Shown one piece after another: positions 5,678-9,872 of a DNA stretch of 9,872 nt. The translations under genes were made by a program, and so were the position numbers. Each line of letters begins with the position of its first letter. Within the stretch, counting starts at the first letter, position 1. Under the pieces are notes generated by a model. It worked only from the letters and a program-made list of their open reading frames with translations, was not told the origin of the DNA and made no database searches. This DNA is from CAYXUW01 sp964468375 (GTDB taxonomy: Bacteria; Planctomycetota; Phycisphaerae; Sedimentisphaerales; Anaerobacaceae), in assembly GCA_964468375.1 (NCBI GenBank), contig CAYXUW010000090.1:1-9872 (forward strand). The letters are read 5' to 3'.

Positions 5678-6826
5678 ATGAAGAAGAATTATACAATTAC
5701 CAGCGGAGCTATAGGTACCGCAGTAGCAGTCGGCCTTATCATTTGGTTTGCAAGTTCTCATGTTGGAGAGGAGGGACTTTCAGATTGGGGGCTCCATATC
5801 GTTGTCTTAGATGTCGGTCAGGCAGACGCCATTGTAATGGTGGCTCCAGAGGGCAGCGCTTGTGTGATAGATGCGGGGCGCGGTTCTACAGCAGCGAGCA
5901 AGATTGCTGATTTTCTCAGGGACGTGAATGAAAACGGAGTCGGAAATATAACAACAGTGAAGCTTGGATTCGTAACCCATTATGACCTTGATCATGTGGG
6001 AGGTTTTGCCCCGCTCATCAACTCCGGAATTGAATTTTCTTCAATCTATGACCAGGGACCGTCTATCAGAAGAAATGGTGCTGCGCGTTATACAGAGTAT
6101 ATCGAGGCAGTCGGCGACCTTAATGACAACATGCTCGATGACGATGCTTCTGAAAATAATTTCATAAGAAAGAAGGCCAATGTCGGACTGCATTGGAAGC
6201 TTGGGGACGCAAAAATCCGGTGTGTGGCCGTTCGGGGAGATACGAAGGGAAGCGCTTATGATTTGGACCTGGATCCATCGGTATCTGATATCGACGAGAA
6301 TCCGGGCTGCATTGCACTTTTTGTTACTCTGGGGGACTTTGAATTTTACACCGCCGGTGACCAGAGCTCGGGTGCATGGAAAAACAAACCTGACACTGAA
6401 ATGGCAGTCGTTAATTCCGGCGTGCTTGGTCAGGAAAATGATATAGATGTAATCAAGCTAAACCACCACGGTTCGGACACAAGCACCGGAGACGCTTTTA
6501 TCAATGCACTTGACCCTGAAGTTGCTATAATTTCATCAGAGTACAGGAGCGGCGACCGTTTGCCTAAGATGATATCGATTAAACAGGTTGTGGAAAACGG
6601 CGGACTCGTTTATGTTACGGGGGACGGTCATAATCCTCAAACGGGGACCTTCTCCGACTCTAATCACTCTGAAGATGACAACTTCAGCCCTCCGGACGAC
6701 AGCGTCTTCAATGACGCGGGTAACGTACACATTTTTGTTTCTGCCGATGGTTTGAACTATGTTGTGGTTACAGAAGATGGGAGCTGGAAGGAATTTTCGG
6801 CTGTGGATTCTGAAAATCCACGGTAA
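5678..6826 (+). CDS. Membrane-anchored ComEC-like metallo-beta-lactamase-fold protein
   Basis: 382 residues. Residues about 8-26 ('TSGAIGTAVAVGLIIWFAS') form a signal anchor, placing the rest outside the cytoplasmic membrane. The remainder resembles the C-terminal MBL domain of ComEC/Rec2: 'IVVLDVGQADAIVMVAPEG' and 'VIDAG' (40-66), the metal site 'THYDLDHVGGF' (H101, D103, D105, H106), 'FEFYTAGDQ' (D228), 'KLNHHGSDTSTGDAF' (H262, H263) and 'LDPEVAIIS'. The metal ligands look intact, so a hydrolase, possibly a nuclease or phosphodiesterase, is likely. The ComEC DNA channel and OB domain are absent, so this is not a competence channel by itself. An acidic insertion (150-210) and an Asp/Ser-rich stretch (325-345) are lineage-specific. 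The AGGGAGAG ribosome-binding site 4-5 bp before ATG 5678 fixes the start. It appears monocistronic; the substrate is unknown. Confidence 0.88.
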   Translation: MKKNYTITSGAIGTAVAVGLIIWFASSHVGEEGLSDWGLHIVVLDVGQADAIVMVAPEGSACVIDAGRGSTAASKIADFLRDVNENGVGNITTVKLGFVTHYDLDHVGGFAPLINSGIEFSSIYDQGPSIRRNGAARYTEYIEAVGDLNDNMLDDDASENNFIRKKANVGLHWKLGDAKIRCVAVRGDTKGSAYDLDLDPSVSDIDENPGCIALFVTLGDFEFYTAGDQSSGAWKNKPDTEMAVVNSGVLGQENDIDVIKLNHHGSDTSTGDAFINALDPEVAIISSEYRSGDRLPKMISIKQVVENGGLVYVTGDGHNPQTGTFSDSNHSEDDNFSPPDDSVFNDAGNVHIFVSADGLNYVVVTEDGSWKEFSAVDSENPR

Positions 6827-7116
6827 CGATGAGCGGGGTATGGTTTAGAGAAAAAGGTTGAGGATGGTTGGGATACGGGGGGACACTTGGGTAAACTAGG
6901 TATTTCATTTTTTTACCTGAAGTTGGTGTTGGTTCCGGAGGACGCACCCATTAGAGTAAATGACACTCTAAACAATGAGGCAGGCGATGAGGAGCGTGAG
7001 TGTTATGCAGTGCCGAAGGGACGAAGTAAGATAGGAAAACGGGCGAACCGGAGGCAGCAACAGCAAGTATCCCGCTCAGATGCCGTGGGGGCTATTGGAA
7101 TAAGAAGAAATAAAGG
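6827..7116. other. 290-bp intergenic region, no convincing gene
   Basis: The two flanking genes converge here. A 77-codon open frame on the plus strand starts only with TTG (6887), lacks a ribosome-binding site and has no recognisable protein character. A perfect 7-bp inverted repeat, TTAGAGT (6951-6957)/ACTCTAA (6965-6971), with a 7-base loop is present without a T-run. A second hairpin, GTGGATT-CTGAA-AATCCAC (6803-6821), lies at the 3' end of the ComEC-like gene, also without a T-run. No clear terminator or mobile-element end is visible. Confidence 0.5.
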
Positions 7117-7599
7117 TTAAGAGCGGAGTTTTGTTCTTATGTCTTTTGCTTTTTCTTTTATCCAGGGGAACTCTTTCCAGAGAGGTTTGTCGCAGGCGTC
7201 GAGGTCATCGCAGTAGGCGCAGGTGGGGAACCCTTTTTGAATGGCGCATTTTTTAACTGTGCAAGCGGCGGCGAAGTATGCGGGCTTGCCTGATTTGCAG
7301 CCGAGGCATTTGAAATCTTCGAGTTTGAAGTTTTCGGTTTTGTCCATTTCCCATTGCTTTGCGACTTCGGCTTTTAATTGTTCGTTGTTGTCGCGGGTGG
7401 CGATGAAGAGGTCGCAGGCGGAGCAATCCAGGCAGCAGTAGGCGAGCTTGTCATAATTTTCGCCGGTATTTTTGGTGGATGAGGATTTGTCCTTTTCACA
7501 TTTGTTCGCGCAGCAGCCGGAGAGGAAGCCGCAAGTTATGGCGAAGCCGGCTCCTGCGGCGGCGTTTTTCAGGAATTCTCTTCTGTTCTGCTTTTGCAT
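7117..7599 (-). CDS. DUF3795 cysteine-rich protein with Tat/lipoprotein-type signal
   Basis: 160 residues. The N-terminus 'NRREFLKNAAAGAGFAIT' has a twin-arginine motif (R6, R7, FLK) and a hydrophobic stretch ending in a lipobox-like 'LSGCC' (C29), suggesting export in folded form and possible lipid anchoring. The mature part matches the DUF3795 pattern: 'YCCLDCSACDLFIATRDN' (C55, C56, C59, C62), 'CLGCKSG' (C98, C101), 'CTVKKCAI' (C113, C118) and 'FPTCAYCDDLDAC' (C127, C130, C136). Such clustered cysteines usually bind metal or an iron-sulfur cluster; Tat export fits a cofactor inserted before export. No biochemical function is known to me for the family. The start at 7599 has AGGA 8 bp upstream, and a promoter candidate lies about 50 bp further up. 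It stands alone, divergent from the efflux operon. Confidence 0.88.
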   Translation of the reverse strand: MQKQNRREFLKNAAAGAGFAITCGFLSGCCANKCEKDKSSSTKNTGENYDKLAYCCLDCSACDLFIATRDNNEQLKAEVAKQWEMDKTENFKLEDFKCLGCKSGKPAYFAAACTVKKCAIQKGFPTCAYCDDLDACDKPLWKEFPWIKEKAKDIRTKLRS

Positions 7600-7647
7600 A
7601 GTGTTTGTCCTTTTTGCAGTGTGTTTTTCAGATAAGTTACGGTGTTA

Positions 7648-7676
7648 ATTTTATGATTTAGTTGTGTTTTGGGCAA
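7648..7676 (-). promoter_or_regulatory. Candidate promoter of the DUF3795 gene
   Basis: On the minus strand TTGCCC (7676-7671) is followed after 17 bp by TAAAAT (7653-7648), giving four and five of six consensus matches. The -10 ends 49 bp before the start codon. The spacing is ideal, but no further support is visible. Confidence 0.45.
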
Positions 7677-7743
7677 CAGGAAACAGACGGTAAAATCCCT
7701 ATTAACCGTAAAAAACAGGAGATTTATGGGACGGAAGTACTAA

Positions 7744-7798
7744 AAAATCACAATAAAAGGTCAAAATCGTAATAAAATCGTAACATTTTGTGTATAAT
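7744..7798 (+). promoter_or_regulatory. Candidate promoter with 11-bp direct repeats for the efflux operon
   Basis: A perfect TATAAT (7793-7798) lies 73 bp upstream of the adaptor start. Where a -35 would be expected, there are instead two adjacent copies of AAAATCGTAA (7763-7772, 7774-7783; period 11) and a relative, AAAATCACAAT, at 7744-7754. The A-runs therefore recur about once per helical turn. This could be an UP-element-like A/T tract or a tandem operator for a regulator that replaces the missing -35 box. Confidence 0.42.
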
Positions 7799-7870
7799 AT
7801 AGGGGGCGAAAATTAACGGAAGTAAGTGGTCATCAGGAGGAGAACGGGATTTTAACACAGAGGTGGTGTT

Positions 7871-9292
7871 GTGAAGAAGAGACGTAAGAAGTGGATTATT
7901 ATTACCATTATTCTGGTATTGGCGCTGGTGGTCGGCGGCGTGATGGTGAAGAAGAAAGGTCAGCAGGAGGACCCGGGGGCGGTGGTTCGTATTGAGGAGG
8001 TAAAGCTCGACGAGCTGACGGAGGAAATAGGGGCGTTGTGTGAGATTGAGCCGAACGAAGTGGTGCAGCTCAGCGCGCGGATATCGGCGCAGATTGTGGA
8101 GATGCCATACGAAGAGGGTGACGTGGTGACGTGCGGAGACCCGAATGCTGAGCCGCCGATACCTGCTTCGCTGCTGGTTAAGCTTGATTCGAAGGAGATG
8201 GAGAGTCAATTGCGACTGGCGGAGGCGGGGCGGGACGCTCAGAAGGCGCAGATAGAGGTCGAGAAGGCGATGATAGAAGGGAGCAAGGCGACGTTAGCCG
8301 GGCTTGCGGCTTCACTTGAGCAGGCGGAGAGGGACTTCAAGAGAAAGGAAGAGCTGTATAAGACCCGCGACATCAGCAAGGCGGATTTCGACGATGTGAA
8401 ATACCGGCTGGATACGCTTCGGGCGGAGCACGAGAGCGCGAAATATAATCTGGAGGCGGCGGGGCGGAATTTAGTTGTGCTGAGACATAACCTGGATGCA
8501 GCGGAGGCGAGGATAGAAGAAGTTAAGGAAGCGCTGAGCTATACGACGATAAGGTCACCGATAGACGGGGTGGTGACTCGCGTCAACGCCAAGGTGGGCG
8601 AGGTGGTGATGACGGGGACGATGAACAATCCGGGGACGGTGATAATGGAGGTCTCCGATATGTCGAGGATGCTGGCGGTGGCGGAGATAGACGAGGCGGA
8701 CGTGGGAAGTTTGGAAGTCGGGCAGAAGGCGTTTGTCAGCGTGCTAGCTTTCAACGATATCGAGTTTACGGGTGAGGTCGATGAGATAGCGCTGAAGCAC
8801 CGCATCAGCGACACGGGGACGAGGTATTACCGCACAGAGATACTTTTGGACAACGACCCGAATGTGTCGAAGCTTTGCACGGGGCTGACGGGGCACGTCG
8901 ATATCAAGACGCATAAACATACGAACATACTTAAGGTTCCAAGCCAGGCGATTCTGGCGAGAGAGGTTGAGGAGCTGCCGCTGGATATACGTGATAACTG
9001 CAGCGAGGTGGACAAGAACAAGACGTTTGTGACTGTTGTTTACCGATTCGTTGACGGCAAATCTGTAGTTACACCGGTAAAGATGGGTAAAAGCGACCTG
9101 AGATATACGATTATCAAGTCGGGTCTTAATGAAGGGGACAAGGTAATTGTCGGGCCTTACAAGGTGCTTGAACATTTAGGCCACGACCAGAACGTTCAGG
9201 ACGAGCGGGAAGTGGAAGCCAAGAAGAAAGAGGAAGAAAAAGCGGCAGCAGAGAAAGGTGAAAGCGACAGTAATGAAGCAGCAAGCGAGTAA
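7871..9292 (+). CDS. HlyD/MacA-type efflux periplasmic adaptor
   Basis: 473 residues. A basic N-terminus and one membrane helix (8-26) anchor it, with the rest in the periplasm. A first half-lipoyl segment (about 62-106, 'SARISAQIVEMPYEEGDVV') precedes a long coiled-coil hairpin (about 107-218, heptad-rich, Glu/Lys/Ala). The second half-lipoyl follows ('LSYTTIRSPIDGVVTRVNAK', 222-241), then the beta-barrel ('EADVGSLEVGQKAFVSVLAF') and a membrane-proximal domain ending 'GLNEGDKVIVGPYKVLEHL'. Such adaptors link an inner-membrane ABC or RND pump to an outer-membrane exit. The ABC gene that overlaps its end points to a MacAB-type tripartite pump. The GTG start at 7871 is chosen because GAGGTGG lies just upstream. 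A Gly/Pro-rich insertion (86-99) and a highly charged C-terminal tail (443-473) are unusual. Confidence 0.93.
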   Translation: MKKRRKKWIIITIILVLALVVGGVMVKKKGQQEDPGAVVRIEEVKLDELTEEIGALCEIEPNEVVQLSARISAQIVEMPYEEGDVVTCGDPNAEPPIPASLLVKLDSKEMESQLRLAEAGRDAQKAQIEVEKAMIEGSKATLAGLAASLEQAERDFKRKEELYKTRDISKADFDDVKYRLDTLRAEHESAKYNLEAAGRNLVVLRHNLDAAEARIEEVKEALSYTTIRSPIDGVVTRVNAKVGEVVMTGTMNNPGTVIMEVSDMSRMLAVAEIDEADVGSLEVGQKAFVSVLAFNDIEFTGEVDEIALKHRISDTGTRYYRTEILLDNDPNVSKLCTGLTGHVDIKTHKHTNILKVPSQAILAREVEELPLDIRDNCSEVDKNKTFVTVVYRFVDGKSVVTPVKMGKSDLRYTIIKSGLNEGDKVIVGPYKVLEHLGHDQNVQDEREVEAKKKEEEKAAAEKGESDSNEAASE

Positions 9293-9872
9293 CAGCGACG
9301 GGATGGTTATCCAACTGAAGGATGTAAAGCGGATTTACCATGTAGGGGTAGAAGAAATACATGCGCTTGACGGTGTTGACCTTGAGATTCGAGAAAACGA
9401 ATACCTTGCGGTGATGGGCCATTCGGGTTCTGGCAAGAGCACGCTTATGAATGTTTTGGGATGCTTAGACAGGCCGACAGAAGGCAGTTATGAGTTCAGG
9501 GGCGATGACGTAACAGAGATGGAAGACGCGGAGTTGGCGAGGATACGCAACGAGAGGATTGGGTTTGTGTTTCAGTCATTCGAGCTATTGCCGCAAATGA
9601 GTGCGATTAAAAACGTGGAGATACCGCTGTTGTATTCGAGGTTCGGATGGCTTGGACGAGGAGCTAAAGCTAAGAAGTCTCTGCAAAGAGTCGGACTTGA
9701 AGGCAGGATGACTCACCGGCCGAACCAGCTTTCAGGGGGGGAGAAGCAACGAGTGGCAATAGCGAGGGCACTGGTGTGTGCGCCGAGTGTTCTTCTTGCT
9801 GATGAGCCAACAGGGAATTTGGATAGCAAAACGACGAAAAGCATAATGGAGCTTTTTGACCAGCTTCATCAG
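9273..9872 (+). CDS. MacB/LolD-type ABC transporter ATP-binding protein, 3'-truncated by window edge
   Basis: The frame is open to the window end for 200 codons. It contains a complete run of ABC motifs: Walker A 'GHSGSGKST' (49-57), Q-loop 'FVFQSFELLP' (Q101), signature 'LSGGEKQR' (153-160), Walker B 'VLLADEPT' (173-180) and D-loop 'NLDS'. The H-loop is beyond the edge. The sequence 'ALDGVDLEIRENEYLAVMGH' and the 'SRFGW' insertion before the signature fit the MacB/LolD subfamily. The ATG at 9273 overlaps the adaptor gene by 20 bp and has AAAGGTG about 12 bp upstream. An in-frame ATG at 9303 is the alternative, with no ribosome-binding site. The ATPase would power the pump; whether a permease is fused (MacB) or follows as a separate gene cannot be seen. 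Confidence 0.95.
   Translation, partial: MKQQASNSDGMVIQLKDVKRIYHVGVEEIHALDGVDLEIRENEYLAVMGHSGSGKSTLMNVLGCLDRPTEGSYEFRGDDVTEMEDAELARIRNERIGFVFQSFELLPQMSAIKNVEIPLLYSRFGWLGRGAKAKKSLQRVGLEGRMTHRPNQLSGGEKQRVAIARALVCAPSVLLADEPTGNLDSKTTKSIMELFDQLHQ

Noticed and set aside
5345..5761. Minus-strand open frame across the repeat block and into the ComEC-like gene
   Set aside because: It overlaps the start of a well-supported plus-strand gene, has no ribosome-binding site and no family resemblance.
6887..7120. 77-codon plus-strand frame between the ComEC-like and DUF3795 genes
   Set aside because: TTG start without a ribosome-binding site, low-complexity QQQQ/RR content and no motif. I also considered a degraded mobile element but saw no terminal repeats or transposase motifs.
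7748..8209. 153-codon minus-strand frame opposite the adaptor start
   Set aside because: His/Arg/Leu-rich shadow of the adaptor gene, which has clear domains and a ribosome-binding site on the other strand.

Overview
The window looks like a scaffold from an environmental bacterial genome, most likely Planctomycetota and perhaps Phycisphaerae-like. This is an inference from style: an ECF sigma factor abutting a membrane protein with a type II-pseudopilin-like 'HNRRGQNVLYRDG' ectodomain, a tRNA without an encoded CCA, a GAF-only protein, and moderate GC. No marker gene settles it. A run of 10 N at 1299-1308 shows that two contigs were joined there.

Left part (1-2223, + strand): a polysaccharide locus. 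It has the 3' end of a WecG/TagA/CpsF glycosyltransferase, then a NodU/CmcH-type carbamoyltransferase interrupted by the assembly gap. Together they suggest synthesis and O-carbamoylation of a surface or secreted glycan. A tRNA-Phe(GAA) on the - strand closes this part.

Middle (2224-5143, - strand): a small GAF-domain protein (2444-3073). Upstream of it is a 430-bp gap holding a good sigma-70-type promoter, a compact ~112-nt structured RNA and an intrinsic terminator. Then comes an ECF sigma factor (4535-5143) whose stop codon directly abuts the start of a membrane-anchored, anti-sigma-like protein with a pseudopilin-like outer domain (3503-4534). That pair probably forms an envelope-signalling unit.

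Right part: a 534-bp region (5144-5677) with five 21-bp degenerate tandem repeats carrying A-tracts near helical spacing. It is followed by a membrane-anchored ComEC-like metallo-beta-lactamase-fold protein (5678-6826, +), a cysteine-rich DUF3795 protein with a Tat/lipoprotein-type signal (7117-7599, -), and an efflux operon (+). The operon has a MacA/HlyD-type adaptor (7871-9292) overlapping a MacB/LolD-type ABC ATPase (9273 to the window end).

Most genes belong to known families. The least explained pieces are the small RNA/attenuator candidate at 3298-3446, the phased 21-bp repeats, and the sigma/pseudopilin-like regulator pair.
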